A stretch of DNA of 7,365 bases from Opitutus sp. GAS368 (GCA_943332745.1 CALQQQ010000055.1:1-7365), one strand, 5' to 3'. Positions 1 through 7,365 are shown, counted from the stretch's first letter. The notes: a model not told the origin generated them from the sequence alone. Made by a program: numbers and translations.

Positions 1-1232
1 ACGTGGCCGGTGAGCGACGCCTGCACGGCAATCTGGGCGGTCTCCAAATCTCGAATTTCACCCACCATGATAGTGTCCGGATCCTGTCGGAGGAAGGAAC
101 GCAAGGCGGCCGCAAAGGTCAGGCCTACCTGGTGATTGATGGGCACCTGCATAATGCCTTCGACCTCGTATTCGACCGGGTCCTCGGCGGTGAGGATTTT
201 AACATCCTCCGTATTCACCTCACGCAGCGCGGAATAAAGCGTCGTCGTCTTGCCGGAGCCGGTCGGTCCCGTGACAATGAAGATACCGTTCGGGCGGCCG
301 ACCATCGCACGGATACCTTCCTTAATGTCATCCTGCATCGAGAGAGCCTCGAGGCTCAGGTTGACGACATTCTTGTCGAGGATTCGGAGTACGACGGATT
401 CGCCAAACTGCGTGGGCAAGGTCGAGACACGGAGGTCAATCTGGCGTCCACTGATGGTCGTCTTGATGCGACCATCCTGTGGCACCCGCCGTTCGGCGAT
501 GTTCAATGAGGAAAGGACCTTAACGCGCGCAATCACGGCCGAAGCGAGATTCTTGGGCGGAGGGGCCATCTCGTAAAGGGAGCCATCGATGCGGAGACGG
601 ATGCGGAACTCGTGCTCAAAAGGCTCGAAGTGGATGTCCGAGGCCTTCGCCTTAACGCCTTCTTGGAGTACCAGGTCAACGAAACGGATGATCGGGGCCT
701 GACTAGCCTGCTTAGTGACATCCTCGTCGGTCACGGCGACCGCGCCTTCGACTTGATCGAACTCACCGAGTAGCTCTTCCATCGAGGCCGAGGTGGCCTC
801 ACCGTAGACGCCCGCGACCGCGGCCTCGACCGCGGCCGGATCCGCGACGGCGAGCTCGATTTCGCGCTGGAGGATGAAGCCCAGTTCGTTGATGACGGAG
901 GAGTTGAAGGGGTCCTTGGCCAGCAGCGTTAGCTTGCCGGCTTCGTCCGCGACCGGCAAAACGACGTACTTGTGGGCCTGCGGGGCCTTGAGAAGTTTAA
1001 CGAGCGCTTCGCCCGGATCGGTGGGCACAGCGGAGTAATACTGTACCTGCAGATGGTCGGCAATCGCCTGAAGGATAGTCGCACGATCGGCGAGGCCGGC
1101 GTCGACGAGGCTGTCGCTGAAGGACTTGCCGGTGGTGGCGTGGGATTCCCAAATTTCCTCAGCCTGGGCTGGGGTCACGAGGCCCGCCTCGAGGGCGATA
1201 TCGCGGATCACGTCACTATGGTCGTCGAACAT
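1..1232 (-). CDS. GspE/PilB-family secretion or pilus-assembly ATPase, 3' end beyond window
   Basis: This is a cytoplasmic hexameric motor ATPase that powers either type IV pilus extension or type II secretion. Only the first 410 residues are visible. An N-terminal helical region (about 5-65), beginning MFDDHSD, resembles a degenerate MshEN/T2SSE_N module. It is followed by a second N-terminal subdomain (about 65-145), an acidic linker, the N2 domain (about 178-300, with [21 protein letters not shown]), and the RecA-like domain. Seen directly: Walker A GPTGSGKT with K328, Asp box AEDPVEY at 349-355, Walker B MVGEIRD with E392, and the start of the His box, TGH, with H410 as the last whole codon. 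The usual tetracysteine zinc site would lie beyond the edge. The ATG at 1232-1230 was chosen because it gives the expected family N-terminus. It follows pilT by 30 nt, and no clear Shine-Dalgarno sequence is present. The family assignment is firm. Whether it serves a T2SS or a pilus cannot be decided here, so no symbol is given. Confidence 0.95.
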   Translation of the reverse strand, partial: MFDDHSDVIRDIALEAGLVTPAQAEEIWESHATTGKSFSDSLVDAGLADRATILQAIADHLQVQYYSAVPTDPGEALVKLLKAPQAHKYVVLPVADEAGKLTLLAKDPFNSSVINELGFILQREIELAVADPAAVEAAVAGVYGEATSASMEELLGEFDQVEGAVAVTDEDVTKQASQAPIIRFVDLVLQEGVKAKASDIHFEPFEHEFRIRLRIDGSLYEMAPPPKNLASAVIARVKVLSSLNIAERRVPQDGRIKTTISGRQIDLRVSTLPTQFGESVVLRILDKNVVNLSLEALSMQDDIKEGIRAMVGRPNGIFIVTGPTGSGKTTTLYSALREVNTEDVKILTAEDPVEYEVEGIMQVPINHQVGLTFAAALRSFLRQDPDTIMVGEIRDLETAQIAVQASLTGH

Positions 1233-1262
1233 GGGAATGGTTAGGTAAAGGGATGAGGCAGG

Positions 1263-2336
1263 TCAGCGAGACTGCGCACCGGCGCGGATGCGGTCGTGCA
1301 TGGCTTCAGGGTTCTGGCAGTAGTTGAAGATCTCTTCTTCGGACACGAGACCCTGGAAGAAGAGCGCGAGCAAGTCGCTGTCGAGGGTACGCATGCCGCG
1401 GGCACCGCCCGTCTCGATGTCAGTCAGGAGTTGGTAGGTCTTCCCATCGCGAATCTTGGCCGCGACCGCGTCGGTCCGGACCATGATCTCAAAGGCGGCA
1501 ACACGGCGATCATCGGTGGTGTGCAGGAGACACTGCGAGATGACTGCGGAAAGTGAGGTGGAAAGCTGGGAGCGAATTTGGTCGCGGGCGCCCGCCGGGA
1601 AAGCGTCGATGATGCGGTCCACCGTGCGGGCGGCACCGGAGGTGTGCAATGTACCGAGCACGAGGTGGCCCGTCTCCGCCGCGGTGACGGCGGCCTCAAT
1701 CGTCTCGAGGTCACGCATCTCACCGATGAGGATGACGTCTGGGTCCTGCCGGAGCGCGGAACGCACGCCTTCCGCAAACGTAGGGAGGTCAACGCCGACC
1801 TCGCGCTGGGTGATGAGGCTGTTCTTGTGCGCGTGCGTATACTCGATCGGGTCCTCGATGGTGATGATATGTCCCTGCTCGTTCTCGTTAATCCAGTTGA
1901 TCATCGAGGCGAGGGTGGTCGACTTGCCGGAGCCGGTGGGTCCGGTCACGAGGACGAGGCCGCGGGCGCGCTTGAGCATATCCTTGATGACCGCGGGCAG
2001 GCGCAGCTGCTCGAGCGTGAACATCTTCGAAGGGAGCAGGCGCAGGACCATGCCATAGCCGGCATGACTACGGAAGGCGTTCACGCGCAGCCGCGTCTTC
2101 TGGCGGAAGGAGAAAGCGAAGTCGCAGCCACCATCGGCGTCGAGGCGGCCGAGGTGGGATGGCGGCACGACGCCGAGCACCAGGGCCTTGGTCTCTTCGA
2201 TGGTGAGCGGGGAGCCATCGATCGAGACGATCGTGCCATTAACGCGCAGGCTGGGCGAGCGACCCACGTGGATGTGCAGGTCCGAAGCGCCATTCTCAAT
2301 CATGGCCTCCAGTAGCTGATTCATCTCGTAGGCCAT
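1263..2336 (-). CDS. pilT: PilT, type IV pilus retraction ATPase
   Basis: PilT is the cytoplasmic hexameric ATPase that drives pilus depolymerisation and so twitching motility, surface attachment and DNA uptake. The product is 357 aa, the usual PilT length. A short N-terminal PAS-like domain (about 1-110, with ASDLHIHVGRSPSLRVNG) precedes the RecA-like domain. Visible motifs are Walker [10 protein letters not shown] (132-140, K138), Asp box ITIEDPIEY (158-166), Walker B VILIGEMRD (201-209, E206) and His box TGHLVLGTLHT (222-232). The stretch RTVDRIIDAFPAGARDQIRSQLS is characteristic of PilT rather than PilB, and there is no tetracysteine motif. The hallmark AIRNLIRE element is present only in altered form, AVAAKIRD at 290-297. 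The ATG at 2336 lies 4 nt after the pilB stop, which argues for translational coupling; an internal Met5 is a possible alternative start. PilU is the main other candidate, but the overall sequence reads as PilT. Confidence 0.96.
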   Translation of the reverse strand: MAYEMNQLLEAMIENGASDLHIHVGRSPSLRVNGTIVSIDGSPLTIEETKALVLGVVPPSHLGRLDADGGCDFAFSFRQKTRLRVNAFRSHAGYGMVLRLLPSKMFTLEQLRLPAVIKDMLKRARGLVLVTGPTGSGKSTTLASMINWINENEQGHIITIEDPIEYTHAHKNSLITQREVGVDLPTFAEGVRSALRQDPDVILIGEMRDLETIEAAVTAAETGHLVLGTLHTSGAARTVDRIIDAFPAGARDQIRSQLSTSLSAVISQCLLHTTDDRRVAAFEIMVRTDAVAAKIRDGKTYQLLTDIETGGARGMRTLDSDLLALFFQGLVSEEEIFNYCQNPEAMHDRIRAGAQSR

Positions 2337-2340
2337 GGAA

Positions 2341-4065
2341 TCAGATAATGTCGTCCGCGACGGTGGCGCCGAGGACTTCTTCGATGGTGGTCATGCCGGA
2401 AGCCACCTTGCGCTGGCCGTCCTCGCGCATCGTGCGCATGCCGGCCTCACGTGCCTTGCGCCGGAGGTCGACGAGGTTGGCTCCACCATAGATCATCTCC
2501 TGAATTTCTTCGGTGATGACGAACATTTCGAAGACGCCGCGGCGTCCCTTATAGCCGCGGTCACCGCACTTGGGACAACCTGGACCCTTCATGGGGGTGG
2601 CGCTGGCGAGATCCTGCTCGGACATGCCGATGGAGTAGAGCTCCTTGGGGGTTGGCTTATATGGGGCGGCGCAGGCCTGGCAATTGCGACGCACGAGGCG
2701 CTGGGCGAGCGCGCCGCGAAGCGCGGCGGATACAAGGAATGGCTTCACGCCGATGTCGACGAGACGGGTGACGGCGCTGACGGAATCGTTGGTGTGGAGG
2801 GTCGAAAACACCATGTGACCCGTGAGCGCGGCGTTGATTGCGATCTCAGCGGTCTCGAGATCTCGGATTTCACCGATCATCACGATATTCGGGGCCTGAC
2901 GAAGCATCGCGCGGAGCGCGGCGGCGAACGTCATCCCGACATCTCGCTTCACCTGGACTTGGTTGATGCCAGCCATCTGGTACTCGACCGGGTCTTCAAC
3001 GGTGATGATTTTACGGTCCGGCTTGTTGATGTAGTTCAGCGCAGAGTAAAGTGTCGTCGACTTGCCGGAACCAGTCGGACCAGTGACCAAGAAGACGCCG
3101 TCGGAACCGGAGATGAGTCCTTGGAACTTAGCTTGGTCATCGGCGAAGAAGCCCAGCTCAGGCAGACCGAGCTTGAGGCCTTCCTTGTCGAGGATTCGCA
3201 TGACGATGGACTCGCCGTAGACGGTCGGGAGGACGGAGACGCGCAAGTCGATATCGCGCCCGCCAGTACGGGCCTGAATACGACCGTCCTGCGGGATACG
3301 CTTTTCAGCAAGCGAGACCTCCGCCATGAGCTTCAGTCGCGAAATAATGGAAGGCTGGAGGCGCTTGGGCGGGCCCTTCATCTCTTGCAGCACGCCGTCG
3401 ACGCGGAAGCGGACACGGAAGCGCTTCTCGAGGGGCTCAAGGTGAATGTCCGAAGCCTTGCGACGGATGGCGTCGACGATGAGCGAGTTGACGTAGCGGA
3501 TGATCGGCGCGTCGTCTTCCTTGACGTCGCCACCCTGGGGCAGTTCGACCGTCAAGCCATCCTCGCCGCCCTTGCCAAGAATGTCGTCATACGAGGAGCC
3601 GCCGCCGATGGGACCGCCGACATAGCAACGCGAAATGGCTTCCCTGAGGAGGTCCGGCGGGGCGAGTTTTGGGTTGATGGCGAGCTTCAGCACGCGGGAG
3701 ATCGAATCAATCGTCTCGGTATCAAGAGGGTCGGAGATCGCGACGAGGAGTTCCACCCCATCCATCTGCAACGGCAAGATGTTGCGGGTTTCGGCCTGCT
3801 CCCGGCTAATCAGTTTGAGAATGTCCTCGGAAGGAGCGACCTGCGTCACGTCCACAAGTTCCATGTCGAACTCCAGGCTAAGCGACCCGGTGATTTTGGA
3901 CCAACTCACCTTACCGGACTCCACCAGTTTGGCGAGGGCGAGCGTGTCGGCGTTCTGACCGTCAGCGACGGCCCCGACGGCGACTCGGGCCTCGTTCACG
4001 TCGGCAGGAGACACCAGTCCCTTGTCCTGAATGAATTGAATGACGTAGTCGTCGGCGGTCGTCAC
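2341..4065 (-). CDS. pilB: PilB-type type IV pilus extension ATPase (GspE/PulE family)
   Basis: This motor ATPase powers polymerisation of pilins at the inner-membrane platform. The 574-aa length is typical for PilB/GspE. Regions in order: an N-terminal helical module (about 1-75) that looks like a degenerate MshEN domain, a second N-terminal subdomain (about 75-150), a Gly-rich linker (150-180), an N2 domain (about 186-310, [21 protein letters not shown]) and a RecA-like domain. Visible motifs are Walker [10 protein letters not shown] (329-337, K335), Asp box VEDPVEY (356-362), Walker B VMIGEIRD (E399), His box [11 protein letters not shown] (415-425), and a zinc site of C462/C465 and C497/C500. 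The usual RQDPD before Walker B reads RQAPN (389-393). The start is a GTG (4065-4063); no ATG lies upstream in frame close by, and no strong ribosome-binding site is visible. It leads a tight pilB-pilT-gspE-like run. The adjacent pilT favours PilB over GspE, but the sequence alone does not exclude a type II secretion role. Confidence 0.93.
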   Translation of the reverse strand: MTTADDYVIQFIQDKGLVSPADVNEARVAVGAVADGQNADTLALAKLVESGKVSWSKITGSLSLEFDMELVDVTQVAPSEDILKLISREQAETRNILPLQMDGVELLVAISDPLDTETIDSISRVLKLAINPKLAPPDLLREAISRCYVGGPIGGGSSYDDILGKGGEDGLTVELPQGGDVKEDDAPIIRYVNSLIVDAIRRKASDIHLEPLEKRFRVRFRVDGVLQEMKGPPKRLQPSIISRLKLMAEVSLAEKRIPQDGRIQARTGGRDIDLRVSVLPTVYGESIVMRILDKEGLKLGLPELGFFADDQAKFQGLISGSDGVFLVTGPTGSGKSTTLYSALNYINKPDRKIITVEDPVEYQMAGINQVQVKRDVGMTFAAALRAMLRQAPNIVMIGEIRDLETAEIAINAALTGHMVFSTLHTNDSVSAVTRLVDIGVKPFLVSAALRGALAQRLVRRNCQACAAPYKPTPKELYSIGMSEQDLASATPMKGPGCPKCGDRGYKGRRGVFEMFVITEEIQEMIYGGANLVDLRRKAREAGMRTMREDGQRKVASGMTTIEEVLGATVADDII

Positions 4066-4191
4066 AATGGGGAAATCCGGAGCGGAAGATGGGGGTAGGA
4101 AGGTTGCTCCTCAACGAGGAGAACAACGGGAAAAATACGCTAAATCCAGCCACCTTGCCCGCAATCGCAAATTAACCTAAGATTAGCGTGT
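4066..4191. other. 126-nt intergenic leader between coaE and pilB
   Basis: This is the largest non-coding gap in the window and is more A/T-rich on its coaE side (TTAACCTAAG at 4172-4181, AAAAATA at 4131-4137) than the surrounding genes. Its length compared with the 4-37 nt gaps elsewhere suggests that the promoter for the pilB-pilT-gspE-like operon lies here. On the minus strand TTGCGA (4170-4165) followed 18 nt later by GATTTA (4146-4141) is the nearest spacing match to -35/-10 boxes. The second hexamer is a poor match, so no promoter is called. No classic rho-independent terminator for coaE is evident. Confidence 0.5.
4103..4127 (-). repeat. Inverted repeat / hairpin in the presumed pilB leader
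   Basis: A perfect 6-bp stem, CTCCTC (4107-4112) with GAGGAG (4116-4121), closes on a 3-nt loop. It is extended by a further 4 bp, GTTG (4103-4106) with CAAC (4124-4127), with a 2-nt bulge at 4122-4123. On the minus (transcribed) strand it ends 37 nt before the pilB GTG start. No T-run follows it in that direction, so it is not a standard intrinsic terminator. Read on the minus strand, the 3' arm of the stem is GAGGAG, which resembles a ribosome-binding site but is about 40 nt from the start. It could be an mRNA-stabilising or regulatory hairpin, an operator, or chance. Confidence 0.45.
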
Positions 4192-4767
4192 TCAGCGACT
4201 TATCAGGCGTGTGATTAGCTGCGTGACCTGCGCCTGCAGAAAATCGAGCTCTCCGTCATTCCAAAGCACGAACTCAGAACGCTTAACCTTCTCCGAGAGA
4301 GGAAGTTGCGAATTAATCCTCCGATTGATGTCATCGACGGAAAGGCCACGGTCCAGTAACCTCGCTCGACGCGTCTCCTCCGAAGATCCGACGCAGACGA
4401 TGGCATCAAAACCATCGGTAAGGTTCTTTTCGAAAAGGAGCGGAATTTCGACCACATGATGGCGGCTCTGATCCGCGACAGCCTGACGGCGTAGCCGGGC
4501 GACTTCGGGATGAATCAATCCTTCCAGAAAAGCGCGCTCGGGGGTGTCGTGGAAGACCTTGGTCGCTATCCAACGGCGATCCGGGCGCCCATCCTCGCCC
4601 AAGCAAGCTTCACCCCAGCGGCTACGTAGCCGGATGACGACATCAGCTGACTCCAGGACCTGACGAGCGAGCTGATCAGCATCGACGACATGGAAGCCCG
4701 ACTTCGCAAAGCAGGCGGCCGCGGCAGACTTGCCGCACCCGATGCCACCCGTGAGTCCGATGACCAT
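4192..4767 (-). CDS. coaE: Dephospho-CoA kinase
   Basis: CoaE phosphorylates the 3'-hydroxyl of the ribose of dephospho-CoA using ATP, the final step of coenzyme A synthesis, in the cytoplasm. The 191-aa product has the normal family length. The N-terminus MVIGLTGGIGCGKS carries the P-loop (7-14, K13). DADQLAR at 29-35 matches the conserved D-A-D segment that contributes the catalytic aspartate and substrate contacts. LIHPEV (84-89) and the conserved PLLFEK (109-114) match the CoA-binding/lid region, and RINSQLPLSEK (150-160) matches the family R-x-x-x-Q stretch. The near-terminal WNDGELDFLQAQV fits the usual N-x-G-x-x-x-x-L ending. The ATG at 4767 places the P-loop at the expected distance from the N-terminus. 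It lies 37 nt after the ftsH stop and is probably co-transcribed with it. A purine-rich tract (GGAAGG, then GGTGGGG) precedes the start but is poorly spaced. Nothing in it looks broken. Confidence 0.97.
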   Translation of the reverse strand: MVIGLTGGIGCGKSAAAACFAKSGFHVVDADQLARQVLESADVVIRLRSRWGEACLGEDGRPDRRWIATKVFHDTPERAFLEGLIHPEVARLRRQAVADQSRHHVVEIPLLFEKNLTDGFDAIVCVGSSEETRRARLLDRGLSVDDINRRINSQLPLSEKVKRSEFVLWNDGELDFLQAQVTQLITRLISR

Positions 4768-4804
4768 GCCCCACCCTACCTTCCCGCTCCGCCGAGGGCA
4801 AACC

Positions 4805-6805
4805 TCAAGCGGGGCTAGGGGACGACTGTAGGCCTGGACCGGCTTCGGCGGAGGGATTAACGGCCGCCGGAGTCGCTTCAGGGGCGGGATTAGCGACGAC
4901 GACTGGCCCGGCGATGGGTGTCTGGATGGAACCGGTCTTGAGGATTTCCATCACATGGGTGCCGTCGAGGGTCTCGTACAGCAGGAGGGCCTCGGCGATC
5001 TTGCGATGGGCTTCGGCGTTATCGGCGATGAGTTTCTCGGCGCGCACATACTGCTCCTGCACGATAGTGGAGATGGCTTCGTCGATGCGGCGAGCCGTGG
5101 CGTCACTGTGGTTTTGGGTACGCGAAATTTCGCGCCCCAGGAAAACAGTGTCGGAGTTCTCGCCAAAGGCGATCGGGCCGAGGTCGCTCATCCCCCAGTC
5201 GCAGACCATCTGGCGGGCGAAGCGGGTCGCCTGCTTGATGTCGCTCGAGGCGCCATTAGAGATTTCGCCCGAGATGACCTTCTCGCCGATACGGCCAGCC
5301 ATCGCCATACAGATATAATCAAGGAGACGCTTGCGCGAGTAACCGAGGATTTCCTTGGTCGGCATGAGCATAGCCATGCCGAGCGCGCGCCCGCGCGGGA
5401 TAATGGTGACCTTGTGAAGTGGAAGCGCACCGTCGTCGATAAGGGCCTGCACCACGGCGTGTCCGGCCTCGTGGTAGGCAGTGTTCTTGAGGTCCGCTTC
5501 ATCCATGACCTTCTTGCGCTCACGGCCGTAGGCGATCTTGTCGCGAGCTTCTTCGATATCGGACATCTCGACCTTCTCGCGATTGCGACGACCCGCGTGG
5601 AGCGCGCCTTCATTGAGCAGGTTAGCCAGATCGGCGCCAGACATGCCGGTGGTGATACGCGCGACGCGCTGAAGGTCCACGGAAGGGGCGAGCTGGAAAC
5701 GCTTGGCGTGGACGGCCAGGACCGCCTCGCGGCCGCGTAAATCCGGGAGATCGACAAAGACCTGACGATCGAAACGGCCAGGGCGAAGCAAGGCGGCGTC
5801 GAGCACGTCGGAGCGGTTAGTCGCGCCAATCACGATTACGCCGGCCTGGCCGTCGAAGCCGTCCATCTCGACCAGGAGCGAATTGAGGGTCTGCTCGCGT
5901 TCGTCGTTACCGCCGCCGACACCGGCACCGCGCTGGCGGCCGACCGCATCGATTTCGTCGATGAAGATGATGCACGGAGCGAGTTTGCGGGCCTGCTCAA
6001 AGGTATCGCGCACGCGGGCCGCGCCGACGCCGACGAACATCTCGACGAAATCGGAGCCACTGATACTGAGGAACGGCACGCCGGCTTCGCCCGCAACCGC
6101 GCGGGCGAGCAGCGTCTTCCCTGTGCCGGGAGGACCGACCATGAGCACGCCCTTGGGAATACTCGCGCCGATTTTGGTGAAACGCTTGGGGTCCTTGAGA
6201 AAATCGACAATCTCCTTCACCTCCTCCTTAGCCTCGTCGCAACCGGCGACGTCCTTGAAGGTCGTGGTCTCCTTGTCGGTGGAATTAAGACGCGCGCGCG
6301 ACTTGGCGAACTGCATCGCACCGCGGTTGGCGTTCTTCAGGAACCGGTACATCATGAACAACACGACGCCCGCGATGAGAAGCTGCGGCAGGACGGAAGT
6401 CAGGAACATGGTCATTCCCGTCTGGGCGGGGACTTGCTTGAAGGAGTCGGGGGAGACAGAAGCTTCGAGCGCCCCGAATGCCTTTTCGGTCAGACTACCA
6501 TCGGCGAAGAAGCGCGCCTTGTCGTCATCCTTGGCGCCCGCGACTTCAAGCTCGCCCGTGATATGCACCCAGCGATCATTACCGCCGGTCGGGTTAGGCT
6601 GAATCGTGAGGTTCTTAATCTTCTTCTCCTGGGCGTAAGCGACAACTTGAGTGACCTCTAGTTTCTGGACGGCGTTGCGAGACTCCGCCCCGGGAATGTT
6701 AAAGAGAGCGATGATGACGGCCATCAGGAACAACCAGACGAGCACAGGCTTAGCGTTCATGCGGGGGCCGTTCTTATTATCATCCGGCTGGTCGTTTTGA
6801 CTCAT
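4805..6805 (-). CDS. ftsH: FtsH, membrane-anchored ATP-dependent zinc metalloprotease
   Basis: FtsH is a hexameric AAA+ protease of the inner membrane that extracts and degrades misassembled membrane proteins and selected cytosolic regulators. The 666-aa product has a short Asn/Asp-rich cytoplasmic lead, a first membrane helix (about 19-38), a periplasmic domain (about 39-130), a second helix (about 131-153), the AAA+ module and the M41 peptidase domain. Visible are Walker A GPPGTGKT (224-231, K230), pore loop MFVGVG (256-261), Walker B FIDEID (281-286), and the second region of homology ending RPGRFDR with arginine fingers R341 and R344. The zinc motif HEAGH (445-449) has a likely third ligand, D522, in [10 protein letters not shown]. 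The last 35 or so residues are a Pro/Ala-rich tail. The reading frame runs open to 6913, but those 36 extra codons overlap tilS and look nothing like FtsH, so the ATG at 6805 (MSQNDQ) is preferred. Met16 (codon at 6760) is a less likely start. It begins 11 nt after the tilS stop. Confidence 0.98.
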   Translation of the reverse strand: MSQNDQPDDNKNGPRMNAKPVLVWLFLMAVIIALFNIPGAESRNAVQKLEVTQVVAYAQEKKIKNLTIQPNPTGGNDRWVHITGELEVAGAKDDDKARFFADGSLTEKAFGALEASVSPDSFKQVPAQTGMTMFLTSVLPQLLIAGVVLFMMYRFLKNANRGAMQFAKSRARLNSTDKETTTFKDVAGCDEAKEEVKEIVDFLKDPKRFTKIGASIPKGVLMVGPPGTGKTLLARAVAGEAGVPFLSISGSDFVEMFVGVGAARVRDTFEQARKLAPCIIFIDEIDAVGRQRGAGVGGGNDEREQTLNSLLVEMDGFDGQAGVIVIGATNRSDVLDAALLRPGRFDRQVFVDLPDLRGREAVLAVHAKRFQLAPSVDLQRVARITTGMSGADLANLLNEGALHAGRRNREKVEMSDIEEARDKIAYGRERKKVMDEADLKNTAYHEAGHAVVQALIDDGALPLHKVTIIPRGRALGMAMLMPTKEILGYSRKRLLDYICMAMAGRIGEKVISGEISNGASSDIKQATRFARQMVCDWGMSDLGPIAFGENSDTVFLGREISRTQNHSDATARRIDEAISTIVQEQYVRAEKLIADNAEAHRKIAEALLLYETLDGTHVMEILKTGSIQTPIAGPVVVANPAPEATPAAVNPSAEAGPGLQSSPSPA

Positions 6806-6816
6806 GGGCAGAAGAT

Positions 6817-7365
6817 TTAACCTAAGCAGAGGCCAAGCCAAGTCAACCGGAGAGCCCCCTTCGTCGGTCCAGCCAGGCGCGCAGATTCCGCCGGCGGCAG
6901 GCCAGGCACCCAAAGGATTTCACCGCCAGACAGTACGACTGGGAGAGCTTCCCGCATTTCCGCGGGGATTTTACGGTTGATGAGCACGTCCGACAGTTTG
7001 GCCGAACCGGGGGAGCCGAGCGGCTGATAGCGATCGCCATCCACGCGCCCTCGCCAAGCAAGCGCCGCAACCGGGGCGAGGACATAGACTTCCTTCGCAG
7101 GGGAAATGTCTCCGCGGGACAGACTGGCCCACAGGGACGCATCGACGTCCACGACTTCGGCAAGCAAACCGCATTCGTCATCAGGTGACCCGGTCGGCAA
7201 GGGCCGCTCTAAGGGGCCGAAGGATGGGGCCTCGGTCAGGATGGAAAGCTCGCTGGCCTTGACGCAGACGACCACCCCACGCACAGCGGACCGGGCGTCA
7301 CTCCCGGCGACAATCGCGGACGACAACGGCAGAAGGGATTTGGCACTGGGGTCATTGAGCCCATG
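6817..7365 (-). CDS. tilS: tRNA(Ile)-lysidine synthetase, C-terminal part
   Basis: TilS converts C34 of the tRNA(Ile) CAU anticodon to lysidine using ATP and lysine, which switches decoding from AUG to AUA. Only the last 182 residues are in the window, and the frame is open through the right edge. The N-terminal PP-loop ATPase domain with its SGGxDS motif is therefore not visible. The call rests on the C-terminal domain at about residues 105-160 of the fragment: GRVDGDRYQPLGSPG, then KLSDVLINRKIPAEMREALP, then EILWVPGL. This matches the TilS family C-terminal pattern (R-x-x-G-D-x-x-x-P-x-G, K-L-x-D, K-I-P-x-x-x-R-x-x-L-P, W-V-x-G). A TTG at 7326 could open a shorter reading frame, but it is internal because the coding frame continues upstream without a stop. 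Its position directly before ftsH, with an 11-nt gap, is the common bacterial arrangement and supports the identification. Confidence 0.92.
   Translation of the reverse strand, partial: HGLNDPSAKSLLPLSSAIVAGSDARSAVRGVVVCVKASELSILTEAPSFGPLERPLPTGSPDDECGLLAEVVDVDASLWASLSRGDISPAKEVYVLAPVAALAWRGRVDGDRYQPLGSPGSAKLSDVLINRKIPAEMREALPVVLSGGEILWVPGLPPAESARLAGPTKGALRLTWLGLCLG

Noticed and set aside
1233..1262. Possible promoter or terminator in the pilT to second-ATPase gap
   Set aside because: Only 30 nt with no hairpin and no -10/-35-like pair, so it is treated as an operon-internal spacer.
1456..2315. Plus-strand open frames of 200 and 245 codons opposite pilT
   Set aside because: Both are antisense shadows of a clearly functional PilT, with no motif or start signal of their own.
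372..3198. Identical 15-mer CTTGTCGAGGATTCG at 372-386 and 3184-3198
   Set aside because: It encodes the conserved RILDK of the two paralogous ATPases, so it reflects protein homology and not a mobile or regulatory repeat.
2335..4098. Very long open frame on the plus strand (587 codons) opposite pilB
   Set aside because: It is the mirror of the pilB codons in a GC-rich gene that avoids codons giving antisense stops. The product has no recognisable domain, and the minus-strand frame carries all ATPase motifs.
3962..4153. Small minus-strand frame overlapping the leader and start of pilB (63 codons, GTG start)
   Set aside because: It is out of frame with pilB, its second half is arginine-rich shadow sequence, and there is no ribosome-binding site. 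It is unlikely to be a leader peptide.
4955..6602. Plus-strand open frames of 239 and 261 codons opposite ftsH
   Set aside because: They lie wholly within the conserved AAA+ and protease coding sequence, and their composition is that of an antisense translation.
4172..6826. Identical 10-mer TTAACCTAAG at 4172-4181 (before pilB) and 6817-6826 (before ftsH)
   Set aside because: Many chance 10-mer pairs are expected in a window this size, and the second copy includes the tilS stop codon. Two copies are not enough for a regulatory motif.

Overview
The window is a GC-rich, densely coded stretch in which every convincing gene lies on the minus strand. Read in the direction of transcription (right to left) the order is tilS (3' part only), ftsH, coaE, a pilB-type ATPase gene, pilT, and a second GspE/PilB-type ATPase gene cut by the left edge. 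The organism is a Gram-negative-type bacterium: it has a membrane-anchored FtsH and a full type IV pilus extension/retraction motor set. From memory, tilS-ftsH-coaE followed by PilB/PilT/GspE ATPases, together with weak Shine-Dalgarno signals, fits Verrucomicrobiota (Opitutae-like). That placement is an inference and was not checked by any search.

Region by region. 7365-6817 holds the C-terminal 182 residues of tRNA(Ile)-lysidine synthetase. 6805-4805 is a complete FtsH AAA+ zinc metalloprotease that begins 11 nt after the tilS stop. 4767-4192 is dephospho-CoA kinase, 37 nt further on. 4191-4066 is the only sizeable gap (126 nt) and probably separates a housekeeping block from a pilus/secretion block. 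It carries a compact hairpin in the presumed leader of the next gene. 4065-2341 is the PilB-type ATPase (GTG start), 2336-1263 is PilT (4 nt gap), and 1232-1 is the second GspE/PilB-type ATPase (30 nt gap), truncated within its His box.

How the genes work together. The upstream block covers tRNA modification, membrane-protein quality control and the last step of coenzyme A synthesis; tilS next to ftsH is a common bacterial pairing. The downstream block encodes three paralogous hexameric motor ATPases. PilB powers pilus polymerisation and PilT powers depolymerisation. The third is either a type II secretion ATPase or a second extension motor. The inner-membrane platform protein (PilC/GspF) might be expected past the left edge, but this cannot be seen.

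I found no RNA genes, CRISPR array, insertion sequence, prophage or sign of horizontal transfer. This is essentially an ordinary core-genome region, and the observations below are modest: family-motif deviations in the motor ATPases, a leader hairpin and start-site questions. I see no evidence for a new biological system.
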